From positions 7,358 to 71,357 of the forward strand of contig JAAOMT010000507.1 in assembly GCA_016748015.1 (NCBI GenBank): a DNA stretch of 64,000 nt, in the 5' to 3' direction. This document shows, one piece after another, positions 36,093 to 48,827 of the stretch (positions are counted from its first letter, which is position 1; each line of letters opens with the position of its first letter). The translations under genes were made by a program, and so were the position numbers. This DNA comes from Geosiphon pyriformis. Its lineage: Eukaryota > Glomeromycota > Glomeromycetes > Archaeosporales > Geosiphonaceae. The notes beneath the pieces were generated by a model. The model did not search any database, was not told the DNA's origin, and saw only the letters and a program-made list of their open reading frames with translations.

Positions 36093-38134
36093 TTTTTGAT
36101 TCTTGATCTTTTTCTTATTTTCTCAAAAAAGTTTGGGATTTGTGGCGAGTATTTATAAACGCGACGGTAAAACAGATGTGGCTAGTATTACCAAAAAGGT
36201 ATGGCGAACTCGTTTGGGATTCACGCGTTCTTGAGCTGTTGAACGGTTTCAAATTCCTAATATTCTCCGGTTGGCTCATCTTTTAATACACAATGGATTG
36301 GTTGTTTGAGCAGTCAATATTCTCATTGATTCCTTTTTCGCTCAAAAATTTGAAACAGTCCAACAAAAAAAACGGCCGTTTTCCCAGAAATTTTGATAGC
36401 CGACTCTAGTTTGCAATACTGAATATTGCCCGGACCAAAAAGATGAAATCTTTGAGCAGAACTTTTTCACAAAAGTTCCCAAATCTTTGATTTTTCCGAG
36501 ACTAAGTTCCGGTTGGTCATTTTAGAACCACGCACCAAAATTATATCTTCCAAGAAATGATATCCTGATCATGAGCATTTGATATATCAGAAATCACTAA
36601 ATTTGATTGCTACTTGTTTTTCAATCTAAAGCTAAATTTAGCTGTTTGTTCTTTTTTGAAGCAGGCTCAAAAAAGACACTTTCTGAAAAGTAACAAAAAA
36701 TTTACTTTGATTGTATGTCAATTTGAAACATTGTACCTAATGGTATATTTAATGAATCAAAAAATTTTTGTGAAGGACTTGCGTACAAAAACGTTACTTG
36801 AAAATTCTCCTTTCTTTTTTCGAAAAATGCTTTGCTTTGAAAATATAAACATAGTATTCCCAGCATGGTTAGATCTTACTACGATTCTAAGCCGAATAAC
36901 TGGGGGCAGAATGCTTTTAAAAGTGATAAATTCGGTTGATTTTTCATGAATAAACTCGGAATAACTAAAGTATAACAATAACTAAATACTCCATGCTCAA
37001 TACTTAAAATAGATATATTTTCCATGAATTTTAATTGTGATCAAAAAAAGTTTATGTTTCTCAAAGGACCCCAGGAAAATTCGTTGTTTTACTATGTAAC
37101 AGATTTTCATCAGACGAAGATAGACATAATCTCTGAGGATCGAGGGGGGTTAATTTGGTTTGAAGAATTTTTAGAACCCGTTTGTAAAGAGTTACATATA
37201 TTAAATTTTTGTCGCAAGATATCAAGGACAATGGATAAAAATTATCTGCCTTTTTTGGTTTTTGTTAGATGCACCAACAAGCAAAATGCTGTATACTTTG
37301 AGCACAAGATGTACGTTGTGTGCATTGCAAACTTTTCTTGGTTGATGACAATAGACAAATTAGCGTCTACCATGGTTTGGGATTAAAATATAGTTTCCTA
37401 GCCTGGGATTAATAGTATCCAGACCAGGGAATTAAGGAACAATAAATAAATTGGATCTCATGTTTGACGAATTGATTCTGTTGCAAATCACGATCGTGCA
37501 GAAACCTATTTTCATTACTTTGGATTCAGGCTAAGGTTTTTAATTGCATTTTTTTAATTGGCACATTTTTATTAAGCAAACTAAAATTAAATGTCTTTAT
37601 TAATCATTCTAAATTTATTCCAAGCAATTAATTTTCTGAAACAGTTGTTCCTTAACCACTTGAATTAAAATATCTTTAAAGGAAATATTAGGACCTAGTT
37701 CGTGAGCAAATTTAGAAGAAGAGAAATTTAAACAAGGGTTTGAAAAACGACCTTTTCTTCAATTTTCGTTTTTAATTTTTTCAGGGAAAAGGATAATTTT
37801 AATGTTTTAATAGTCGGCTGATGTTTGGAATAAATTTTATTTGCAAAATACGAGGCAACCTTTTTTTTAAAAAAAATAAAATGCTATTAAAACTCTCGAG
37901 ATAAAATGAAACTTTCTGTATTTTTTATAAACATCTTAAGTTCTTGTATTTATATTCCTAAAAGAAGAAATTCAATATGGTTTTGCATAAATTGAAAAGT
38001 ATAGGGGAGATATTCTTTTATCTATTATAAATTGGTTTGTGAAGTATGGTGGAAAATCTTAAAAGAATGGTTTTTACATAATGTTCATAAGAACTTTCTT
38101 TAAATAGTTAAGATATAATAAAATTGTGTGATCC
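36093..38134. other. Spacer between the two HMG genes, no confident gene
   Basis: Open frames at 36614-36949 and 37024-37386 (plus) and 36757-36978 (minus) have no recognisable domain; the two at 36.6-37.0 kb overlap in antisense. They may be relics. Confidence 0.45.
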
Positions 38135-39139
38135 TCAAAATTTCATATTTATATTTGAAAAATCAAAAAATTTTGGATCGAATTGAGGAACCAAACTAAA
38201 TGGTAAAGTTTCATCAGGAAAGATAGAAAAGTTTTCATCCAAGGAGCTATCCAGAATTGTTGAAGTAGAGAATTTTATTGGCCCAAAATCAAGTATTGAC
38301 CAGTTCAAATACGAATCAAAACTCAATTCTGTTTGTTCAATTAGTGCAGCGTTTTCTAGGGGAAATTTATTTAAAAAATCAAAGGAGTCATGGTCGACAA
38401 GATTTATTGAAGTGTTTTTCGGAATATCTTTGAATGCTGTATTCAATTTTTGAAATGGTAAAGATTCAATTTTGCTGGTAGAATTTTTTAGTTTTAAGGA
38501 ACGACTGAATGCAGGCCCTTCCCTGAGATAAGGTTTGAAACGAAACTTTTTTGATTTTGAAGGTGAAATTTTACTGAATTGAGATGAATTTTTTTTTGCA
38601 GATCTAAATCCCCTGATAACGCAAAGTTGGCCTTTTTCAACATTTTGACGAAGTTTAATTTCGTTAATTATCGGCGTTGGATTCACAAACATGATAGGAA
38701 TTCGGGTAGATTCTTGCAAAGATCGAGCCGAATCAAACAAATTATCCGAACTTTTTTCTTGAAATTCACTCACTCCGGGATCACTAAACTCTCTTGAAAC
38801 CTCTAAGCTTTCCCTGACCTCTTGGGTAGCCAGCACCAAAATGTTGGCCAATATCTTAAAAAGTCCTTTTAAACCCGGGGAAGCCTTAGTCCAATTTTGT
38901 TTCGCGATATCCGAAACATCGTCTTGATAAATTTTTGGTGAAACTTTACGAATTTGGGCATTCAAATCTATACGATACAAGACAAAATCGTTTGGAATTA
39001 TCTTGACCTCGAAGGCTGGTGGTTCTAAAAGCTTCTCAAGAGGAAGAAAAGGCTTTGGAAGGTTTTTAAGAAGAGGTTGGTATTTTGCTAAAAGTTTAGT
39101 GATGGCTTCTTTAGTTTTCAATTTCCAGATTGTGTTCAT
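38135..39139 (-). CDS. Divergent HMG-box-like protein
   Basis: Single exon, 334 residues. Residues about 48-105 keep the HMG layout: IPNDFVLYRIDLNAQIR (compare 'RPxNaFxLYRkdxxxxI'), then DDVSDIAKQNWTKASPGLKG, then LFKILANILVLA. The first basic Arg-Pro is missing, the middle is more variable and the last helix lacks the usual charged residues, so DNA binding may be weakened. The centre is basic (RGFRSAKKNSS..., SPSKSKKFRFKPYLREG) and the C-terminus is acidic and aromatic (FDPKFFDFSNINMKF), again resembling an activation segment. It lies in the same orientation as the HMG gene at 35-36 kb; both probably come from family expansion. The call rests on the box pattern alone. Confidence 0.65.
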   Translation of the reverse strand: MNTIWKLKTKEAITKLLAKYQPLLKNLPKPFLPLEKLLEPPAFEVKIIPNDFVLYRIDLNAQIRKVSPKIYQDDVSDIAKQNWTKASPGLKGLFKILANILVLATQEVRESLEVSREFSDPGVSEFQEKSSDNLFDSARSLQESTRIPIMFVNPTPIINEIKLRQNVEKGQLCVIRGFRSAKKNSSQFSKISPSKSKKFRFKPYLREGPAFSRSLKLKNSTSKIESLPFQKLNTAFKDIPKNTSINLVDHDSFDFLNKFPLENAALIEQTELSFDSYLNWSILDFGPIKFSTSTILDSSLDENFSIFPDETLPFSLVPQFDPKFFDFSNINMKF

Positions 39140-42100
39140 TTGAGAAAGCTAAATTTTTCAAAAAATTCTTTAGTAAATAGATTTTTTCTGTTTCTTAACC
39201 ACCACTTTTCGAGATATTAAGAAACCGTCTTTTTATTTAAATTTACAAAAGGGCGGCAATGATTGACGTGTCCGCTTATTAGACAGTTACACAAAACTGC
39301 GAGATGGAATCTGAATTTAACTAAATAATCCCTACTATTGTTCAAAAAAACTTTCACCCTAAGCATTTTACCCCTGTGAAAAAAATTGTTTTACAATTAA
39401 CCTTGCGTGGGATAATACTTACCTGGAGGAAAGGTTTGTCCAAAATCCTGGATATAAAATGATAAATATAAATATTTAATTTCACTCGGGAATTTGTTTC
39501 ATGGGTCAAGTTTTACTTAAAACAGTGTTAAATATCCAAAGCGAGGGGAATAGGCAAAACAATGAAAATTTTCAATTGAAATATTATAAATTTTATTGTG
39601 CTTTAGAAAAATTTTCTCATTTTTTTTTGTTCAATTCTTTAAAGTATTGTACTGTAAAATAATTAGATCTAGATTTTGTAGTTTTTGAAGGAAAGGAGCT
39701 AAGAAAAATAATTTTTACAAAAATATCCTTTTCCAAAAATAGAAAGGTTCTGAGCAAAAGATAAATTAGCCTCAGAAGTTTCAAGGTTAGTAAGTTCAAA
39801 ATAAAATGAATTCCGGAATAAATATAATTGTCACTTCTAGCCTTTTTGGTTTTACCATTTCTATTAGTATTAATATTGAAACGCATATTCTTCTATGAAT
39901 ATAAAAAGATTTTTCCAAAAATTTGTTCGAGCATATTCATAACAAAATCCAACCTTTTTTTATATATAAACAAAAATTTAAAAACATGAAGACGAAAATG
40001 GTATTTTTTCTATAAATATTTCCTTAAAAAGATTCTTACTAAGATATATTAATTTTAATTAAATTTTGTATTTAGATTTTCAAAAAAGAAACTCCAAAGA
40101 GAATCCTGTGATGCATTTAGTAAGTTTTTCAAATAAAAAAAATTAAATGGTTAAACTGGGATTATATCTATCTTTTATGGTTCGAAGATACTATTTTTGA
40201 ATGGAAAATTTAATTGGGATATTTTTATGAAATTTGGTTTATGAGGTATTTTTGATGGTATTGAGGCATATTAAAGTTTTGGGGTTTCCGAAAAAAAGAT
40301 AGTCCCAGAGTTTATCTCTGATTTTTGACGATAATCTTTTTAGTATTTTATCTTAAAAGGAAAAATTTAAAACCAAAACACGTATGATCTCCAATTTATT
40401 TTTGCATTAAGGTATTAAAATGGTTTTCTCGAGTTAAAGTGGGTAACCATGCCCCCTTCAAAACCACATATTTGATCAACCTCGCATTATAGAAGTGCAT
40501 TTCAGTATGTTTTATTGAAAGGATTGATTTGATTCTTCTTTTGGGAATCTGCAATAATGAAAATTTAGCAGTTCTTTTAGTGTTTAACGCCCAAAAATTG
40601 GCCTTCAGATGAAAATCTTAGCGATAGAAGAAAACTATCAAGTCTCGTATTGTTGTCTCTCCGGGGCTTGTGCAGTATCTTCGATCTAAAATTCAAAAAA
40701 AAATTTCATTCTCAGAGCCTCAGAACGGAGTAAAAAGTCAAAATTCTGAAATTGTAAAAAAACGAATGAAATTAATATAAATGCATGCGCATGCACATCA
40801 ACACTAAAGGGTTAGAAACCAGATTGAACTAGCGGTCATTTTTAAAATGGTTAATTATATAATTCAAAACATAAAATTCCTAAATCGAACAATTCCGGAT
40901 GCACATAAACTAATTTTAGTTCCCCGTCCCCAATCGTTAATGTTAGGATCTCTCTTTAATTTGCTTAATTATTTACACGAATATTAACAAGCATCAAATT
41001 AATAGAGCAATAAAGTGGTTTATCACAATGCTAAATCTAAAGGAGAAAAATCGTAAAGATCCGAAGCTCGTTTCTGAAAAGGTTTTTGGGCCATCATTCT
41101 AGGATTGGCAGTGAATTCAGATCATTAATCAATTTTTTTTCTATTCAAAATTAACAGTTAATTATTTCCCAAAATATTTGTTGATTTATATATATCAACC
41201 ATTTGAGATAAGTATTTTGAGAATTTCACTGTTTACAAATTATGCTTTGTAATAATTACCTAATAATTTTCTATTTGCAGAAAGCCTAGATTTTGGAGGA
41301 AGAAAGATTTACTCAAAAAATACGTAATCTTGACAAAGAGTCTGATCAAAGCAAAATTTTGAAGTTATATTAAGGAGAAAATTGGAAACAAAGTGGGAGG
41401 ACTGACTTGAGAAAGATTATAATTGTTAACAAAAAATCCAAATATATGAATTTAAATAAATAAAAATATTCTTTTTTAGAAAATTTCACCTTTTATTTCA
41501 TAAATACTTTTGTACAATTATTTGCTATTATTACAGATTAGTAACAAGCTTTTGAAAAAGCAAGTTACTTATAAAAAGTTGCAACCAGTATTATATTTAA
41601 TTACCATACAATTACAGTTCCAACTTATATAATTGTATTACATATAATTTTTATTTACTAAATTCATAATTCCATTTTTATTAATAATATATTGTTACAG
41701 TTCAAAATTTCCTTTTTTTTCTGATAGAATATTAATTTTAATTATATTAATCATTCTATTTTTAAAATTAGTTGTTAACTTAATTTTTGACTTTATTATT
41801 AACTTAATTAGTGATTCAATTATTAATTTGGTTAATTGTTTTTTTAAAAAATATACAGTATAGTTATGATTAAAACTTTAATTTTTACTTGATTAATAAC
41901 TTAATTATTGATTTAGTTATTGACTTGGTTATTGACTCAATCATTAGCTTTATCATTAATTAAATTAATAATAGAATCACTAATTTGATCATTAATTTTT
42001 TTAAGAATATATAAATAAGATCTTTCAAAGCTATAGAAATTTATTTACACTTCAATCAATTCATTTAAACAATAATATTAATTTTTTTATTTTCTTTTTA

Positions 42101-43975
42101 CTAACTTTTGTAAAGTACATTGAATAAATATTTACTAAAAAATATAAATAATATTTAATATTGAATTTTAAAAGCACTAATATAAAATATTGAATTATAC
42201 TAGTGTATTATTTTTTATTGATAGTATAAACTATTTTTTTATCTTTAGATTCTTTTATTATCTTTTAAAAATATTTATAACTAAAATATTAAATCTTTAC
42301 TAATTTAATTTATTCATTAAAGTTGGATTATTTTTTAATTATTTTTATTATTATATAATACTATTTTTTTTACAATTTTATTAAAATAATTGAAACTTTT
42401 TATAAGTTATTAAAAAGTATTTAACTAATAAAAATTAATTTAATTATTTAAATATTAATAATTTATTTTTTTTATATAATAATAAAAAAATCAAAGAATA
42501 AATTTAACTTAATATGCAAATTAAATTTGTAAAAATTTAATATATGAAATTAACTTGATAAAAATCTTAATTATTATTTTTTCAAATAAATATCAAATAT
42601 TGTTTTTTTTTTAGAAAATATTTATTTAATATTTTACAAAAGCTACCAATATAAATATTAAAAAAATTATAATTGTTGTAATAATTTTGCTAAAAACTTT
42701 AAATAAAAATAATTTTTGTCTTGAATTTTTATTTAAAATTATTTTTTTTACAACTTTAAAGAGTTTTTTTTATATATTTTAAAGAAAAAATTAATAATTA
42801 AGTCAATAATTGCATTAATAATTCTGTTAATAATCAAATTAATAATTGAGTTAATAACTAAATTAGTGACTAAATCAAAAATTAAGTCATTAATTAAGTT
42901 AATAATTATATTAAAAACTAAAAAATTAAACTTTAATAAAATAAAATTATTTGGAAAATTTTTATTTATTAAATATGCAAAAGCAATTAAAAAAATTTAT
43001 AAAATAATTAGACTTTAAATAAAACTAAATAGAAAAAAAATTAAAAACAAATTTATTAATGTTTTATAATTTTTTTATTTTAAAAAAAATTTGACTGTAA
43101 ATACAATAGTAAAATTAACTTAATTTATTGAAAATAAATAACAAATATACTTAAAAAAACATTTTTTTACTTTCTAATTAACTGTTATATTATATACTAT
43201 TTATGCTCAAATTAAAATAAATATTTAATAAAAAAATCAAAGATTTTTAAAACTTTAATACTAATTATATTACAATTAACAGCAATAATCTTAATATAAA
43301 CAAAAATTTTAAAACCAAAAGCTTTTAATATATTATATATATATAAGTAATAATTATATAATATAAAACTATAATAATTTTTCAATGTTTTTTCTAAATT
43401 TAAGAAATAATATTTAAGAAAATAACAGAAACAATAACGATTGTGTTTTAAATTAAGAAGCAAATTAGATTTATATTAATTTATAAAAAAAAATTTTTAG
43501 TTAAAACAATAATTATTAGTTTAAAAATTAATAAACATATTTTTCAAAAAATAAAAATACAAATCAAGAACAAAAAAATCATTTAAATTTTAATATAATT
43601 ATTTTAATATTTAATAATAAGAATAAAATTCTATAAATAAAATATTTAAGAATTTGCCAAAATTAGAATTTTTAAAAATTGTGTAGAAATTTAAGTCTTT
43701 ATTTTAAATAGTTTATAATTTATTTTTAATTTTAAAAAAATTTTTAAAAATCTTAAATATTAAAAAACAACTTAAAACTAATAAATAACTTTAATAAATA
43801 ATTTTAGTTTTAAGTAATAATCTTATATATTTTATTTGTAAAATCTATATAATTAGATATTTATGAATTTAATATTAAATAATAATTTTTTAGTTAATAT
43901 TATAATTCAATATTTTTTAAATACAATAAAAAAATTACCAAAACTATAATATCACAAAAGAAATTACATTATAGG
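39140..43975. other. Intergenic desert, very AT-rich from about 41.5 kb
   Basis: 39.1-41.4 kb has ordinary intergenic composition and no recognisable gene; the frame at 39617-39886 has no features. From 41.5 kb the sequence is almost pure A/T and contains the inverted minisatellite arms listed separately. Open frames such as 43212-43463 are composition-driven. Parts may be the 5' end of the Ty3/gypsy relic to the right, split by the LINE, but I could not read gag or protease motifs. Confidence 0.5.
41757..42925. repeat. Inverted pair of degenerate AT-rich minisatellite arms
   Basis: The left arm (about 41757-42000) is made of 10-14 bp units such as TTATTGACTT, GGTTATTGACTCAAT and TTAATTAGTGATTCAATTA. 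The right arm (about 42788-42925) contains the reverse complement of such units (AATTAAGTCAATAATTGCA, ATTGAGTTAATAACTAAAT, GTGACTAAATC). About 800 bp of AT-rich DNA separates them. Subterminal repeats of this kind occur in some DNA transposons, but no transposase or target duplication is visible. Confidence 0.4.
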
Positions 43976-44030
43976 GGTAAATCATGCGTTGTTTACACGT
44001 GATCAGACACTCGGCCCAATCAAGAACTCA

Positions 44031-46198
44031 CTACACTGAATCAAAAGTAAGTGAGAATAATCCCAACTCACGAATTCTCTTAATGATACCATTCAGATTT
44101 CTAGAATCAAAAATAAACTCACTAAGAAACAATCTAGTAAACTCAATATTGCTCTTGGTTTCAGCACCAGACATTTGCCACAAAGCAATAAAATGCTCAA
44201 TAGTGTCCTCACTTAAAAAGAAAAGCTTAGCAGCCAGCATACCATCATAATCCATATCACCAAAGTCAACCTCAGATCTAAGACAAGCAATGTTCTTGGA
44301 GATCCCAACCAAGAGGTTAGAAAAATTGTTAGCAGCACTCTTTATAGAAATGAAATCTTTCTCGACCTGAACAGCCTTAGCAGCATTATCATCAAAAAAA
44401 CGAGACACCAAAGCAACCAAAGAACCAACAAGCTTAACAATAGACTTAACTAGAGCAGCCAAATCCGAAATCTGCTTTTCCAAAGAGTCCAACCTAGAAC
44501 TAACAGCAGAATTAGCAGCAGAAGCAGTCAAAAAAGCCACTAAAGGAGGAAACTCAGAAAGACCAGAAAGAGCAGCAGTCTTGGCATATGAAGCAGAACC
44601 CACAAAATGAGACTTGAAAATCTTGGGAACTTTGGGAGTAGGAGGTGGAGAAATCTTGCAATCTGTGGCCAGATGGCCCATTTCTTGACACTTAAAGCAG
44701 CGCTGGCAGCCAGGAGTTTCCCACCAGATATGGCATTTCCTTAGAGTACCAGTCTTGACTACAGCAGAATCCAAATTGCCTTGAGAGTCAAATGTAATCA
44801 AAGCAAACCAGAAATGACGACCAGAATCAGAAGAACGAGGGATGAAACATGTTTGACCACCAATCTGAGAAATCATATCACTGATTTTAAAGGCAGTACA
44901 GCCAGGGGGAAAGTTGACCAATTTGGCCTTAAACTTATCACAAGACAAAATAGTCTCATTTTAATTCACCAGAGGGAGGATTCTAACACTATCCTTGTTC
45001 ACCAAGACTGACCAATGCTTCAAGGCAGATACAGCAAAGTCCAACTTTTCAAAATATACCACCACATATTGCCAAATGCCAGCAGACTTCAGCACAACAC
45101 AAGTAACACTACCAAACACACTAAGAGCCAACTTAATGTCAGCTGCAGACACACCTAAAGGCATATTATGCAGCACAACAGCAGCAAGAGAGGAACCAGA
45201 TTCAGAAATCACCAAAGACTTGTCAATTTTGAGAATAACCAAATGAACAAAGTTTGTAAGCTCAACCAGAAATGCAGTTTCCAAAGACTGTTGAGAAGCA
45301 AACTTCATACAGAAAAGCTTCACATTGTCTTTTGAAACAGATTTAGCACCCAAGAAACCATGCACAGACTAAAAAACAGTCTTAACATAAGCCAATTTGA
45401 TCTTAAAAGTAACATCAGGCACCAGAGTAGAGGCCACCCACCCAGCAAACCTTTGACAACTAATAATAGTTTTCCAAGCACCACCAAAAGTAGTACCAGA
45501 AACTAGAGAAGGAGATGAATCAGTTTCTATTTGATCAGCCCAGTTCTCAAAAACAGGTGACCCAACAGGAAGAGATTGTTTTGCTTTTAAAACCGGCAAA
45601 GATCTACTGGAAGACACCATATTTGGCAACACAGCCAGTAGTTGATTTTGGCTCATCTTGGATGATGTGCTGGATAATACTATAAAGATCTCATCTAAGA
45701 TTTCATTGGGAACCACAAAGGGGTTTAGTGTAACAATAGCAGAGGCAAGCGACTGTTCCCACTTTTCTGAACTTTTGGTCTTTTTGATCATTTTTTTGAA
45801 GAGGTAATGCCAGAAGCATCAGGTGTTGAATCTATAGAGGGGAAGACCAGCTTATTTACTGGTCTATTATAAAAAACTTTTGGGTTCTTAGTCGGAGTGG
45901 AGACAACACTGAGACTAACCCAAGTGTGTCTCTTTGAGGGAACTTTGACTGGTGAAAAACCAGCCAAAGATGAGGAAGTTGATTCAGTGGCCATCAAAGG
46001 CAGCTTTTCACAATTACTGGGTAAAGGGAAGGCTTCTAAAACGTTTTGCCTAGTTGCTTCTACAACAAAGAGAGCTCCTTTGGTTGAAATTTTATTAGAT
46101 ATCTCAGAACAGATATCTAGTACAGCTTTTTTACTCTTTGCTCTGGTCGTGGTCATAAAATTAAGGAGACAAAGAGTTTTTTTACAAAATAATCCCAA
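44031..46198 (-). pseudogene. LINE-type ORF1 (gag-like, CCHC zinc knuckle), broken
   Basis: Four minus-strand segments (46198-45788, 45791-45369, 45365-44961, 44948-44031) form one long protein of about 720 residues. The first break is a 1-base change at a run of seven A (45790s); the next two are in-frame TAG (45371-45369) and TAA (44963-44961), as the frame is otherwise the same. A CCHC knuckle, CFKCQEMGHLATDC, lies at about 44700-44660, after a region with an RRM-like look (VVLHNMPLGVSAADIKLAL). An Ala/Ser/Val-rich helical region follows. The family, as I know it from Rhizophagus, is ORF1 of a LINE. The expected ORF2 (endonuclease and reverse transcriptase) below 44031 is absent; extremely AT-rich DNA begins at about 43975. 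Base composition is normal, unlike both flanks. Confidence 0.75.
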
Positions 46199-46842
46199 AC
46201 TATTTATCTATTTTATAATTAATATTTATAAAAATAAAATAAAACAAAAATAATTGTATTTAAATGTTAATATTAAACAATATTACCAGAAGTAATTTAA
46301 TAATAATAATAATATAAAATAAAAATAACAATAATTTTAATAACTTTTAATAAAAAATGTTTAAACAAATAATAAAAGTTTAATAATAAATAATAAATTT
46401 ATTTTTTAATTTTATTATAATATGCTCAAAAAATATTTAAAAAACAGCTTAAAAAAAACAAAATAGAATTATTAAAGACATAATTTTTATTTAAAATATT
46501 AATATAATTATCTCTTTTATTTTTTAAATAATAAATAAATACTATGTTTAAATTTTATTAATATTAAAAACCAATTAGCTTTATTTTTAATGAAAAAATA
46601 AAAAACTTTATAAAAAATATTTTAAAATAATATTTAAAGTTTATAATTAATAATTAAACAAAAAAACCTATTAAAAAAATATTAAATTAATATTAAAACT
46701 TTATTAATTAGAAATACTTTAAAGATAAAGATTTATTTGGCTCAATAAATTTTATTTAATATGTAATTAAAACCAAAAATATTTATTAAAAATTTTATTA
46801 ATTAAATTCCTAAAATAATAAAAAAAATAAATTAAATAGAAA

Positions 46843-48827
46843 AACTGGAATTTATACAAAAAAACCAAATATTTTCAATTATAGTAATATCTAAGAAAAG
46901 AAAAATTTTTTATTTTATGTTAACTATAATCAATTAAATATAATTATCAATTAAAATATTTATTTATTTTTAAAAATTACTAATATTTTAAATCAATTTA
47001 AAAACTTAGCTTATTTATAATAATTAATTTAATTGTTAAATTTTAGCAAGTAAAAATAAATTTTATTAGCAAAAAAAAACTGTTTTATTAAAAAATATGA
47101 AACTTATAAATTATAATAATATTTTTAAATTAATAAATATTTTATTAAATTTTCAAAGATTAATAAATAAAGTATTTAAGCCAGTATATCAAATATTTGT
47201 TTTAATGTATGTAAATAATATTATTGTGTATTCAAAAATATATAATAAATATTTAAATCACTTATAACAAGTTTTTAACTTTTTTAAAAATACTAAACTT
47301 AAAATTAATTCAATTAAATCATTTTTTAAAGATATTTTATTACAAAAAATAAAATTTTTCTAAATTTAGCCAAATTAAAAAATATATAGAAGTTTAGACA
47401 ATTAATAAATATAATTGTATTTTAATTTTTTTGAATTGGTTTTATATTATTGAAAATTTATAAAGAATTTTAATCAGCTTTATAGAAAAAAATTTAACAA
47501 ATTAAAAAAATTACACAATTACTATAATTTAATGCTTATTGACACAAATATCTTCTTGAAAAACAATTTACAGTATATACTAAATATCAAGTTTTGGTTT
47601 AGTTAAAAAACAAAAGAAAATTAGATCATAAAAAATATTTTGCTAAATTATATACTTAAATAAATATTATTATAAAATTAAAAATTGCAAAAAAACAAAT
47701 AATTAAAATACAAATATTTTATTTTAAATAGTCATTTAGTAAAAAAATTAGTACAAACTAATAAAAACTAATTCTTAGTAAAATATTTTAAATTAATAAT
47801 AACAATAAACTTAAAAAACTACTTAAATATTTGTCAAATTTTTAAGTAAAAAACAATATTTACTAAAATATAATTAATATCAAAAAATATTTGTAAAAAA
47901 CAATTAAAATTTTATTTGATTTATTAAATCAATTGTATTAAAAAAACTGATTAATTTTATATATATAAAAATTATATGTAAATATAAATACTTAAAGAAT
48001 TATTATTAAATAAAAAAAGTTTTTTTTAGCTTATTAATAAAAAAACTTTATAAGAAACTTAAAATATATTACAAACTCTTTTTTTATTATTATTTTTAAA
48101 TTAACAAATTAGTAATAAAAAGATTTATAAAACAAAGTTTTATTTTTAGTACTTTTTGTTTATTTAATAGTTAATCATATTATTATTGATTATATATTCT
48201 TTTATTTTTTTATAAACAAATAGCAATATTACTTATTAAAACAGAAATTGAGACAATATTTTTTAAAAACAACAAAAAACAAGTACAAAAACATTTTGCA
48301 ATGAAAATTTGAAATAATTTTTATTTTTTAATAGAAATACAAATTAAAAAATATTATAAAAAATTTAATTAGTTATTAGTTGTTATAATATTTTTTAAAC
48401 ATTTTTTGAATATTAAACAAAAAATTATTTAGATGTTTTGTTTAATATTAAAAAATAAATAATAATAAAAAATAAAATTAAAGTATATTTTATTATTAAT
48501 TTACAAAAAATTATTACAAAAAATCAAAAAATTGGCAACAAATTAAAAAAATATATGTTTAAATACATAATAGCCAAAAAATATTTTTTTAATATACTTA
48601 AAAAAAAAAATAAAAAGGTTTTGCTTATAAATAAAAGCAATTTATATGGAAAACAACTTAAAATATATAGAAAACTTGGTAAAATTATTGAAAATATAAA
48701 ATTTATAAGAAAAACAACTTTAAAAATTCAAATAAAAATCTTAAATATTATATATTTAAAAGTTTTAAAAGTTTTTAAAAGTCTTAAAACTGTTAATTTT
48801 AACTTAAAAACAAATAAAATAAGATAA
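46843..48827 (+). pseudogene. Ty3/gypsy polyprotein fossil (RT, RNase H, integrase tail)
   Basis: Almost pure A/T, yet readable in shifting plus frames. RT N-terminal part at 46850-47040: FYVNYNQLN for 'FCVDYRxLN', then IYLFLKITNILNQF for 'YPLPxIxDILDxF'. RT core at 47130-47340: FKLINILLNFQRLINKVF for 'FGLTNAPATFQRLMNKVF', VLMYVNNIIVYSK for 'VLVYxDDIIVYSK', YLNHL-stop-QVFNFF for 'HLxHLQQVFxLF'. RT end at 47427-47476: FFELVLYY-stop-KFIKNF for 'FLGLxxYYRKFIxNF'. RNase H at 47555-47600: FTVYTKYQ for 'FTVYTDHK'. The open frame 48555-48827 ends like integrase (KVLLINKSNL, then YRKL) for 'KVLLSTKNL...RKL'. Catalytic Asp residues are Asn. No LTR is firmly paired. Confidence 0.75.

Noticed and set aside
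37024-37386. 120-codon plus frame between the HMG genes
   Set aside because: Composition is plausible but there is no domain, no neighbour exon and no support; not called.
44781-46253. Plus-strand frames over the LINE ORF1
   Set aside because: Shadows; the minus strand has the CCHC knuckle and a nearly continuous frame.
48555-48827. Lys-rich 90-codon plus frame as a separate gene
   Set aside because: Its motifs match a decayed integrase C-terminus and it lies in line with the gypsy fossil.
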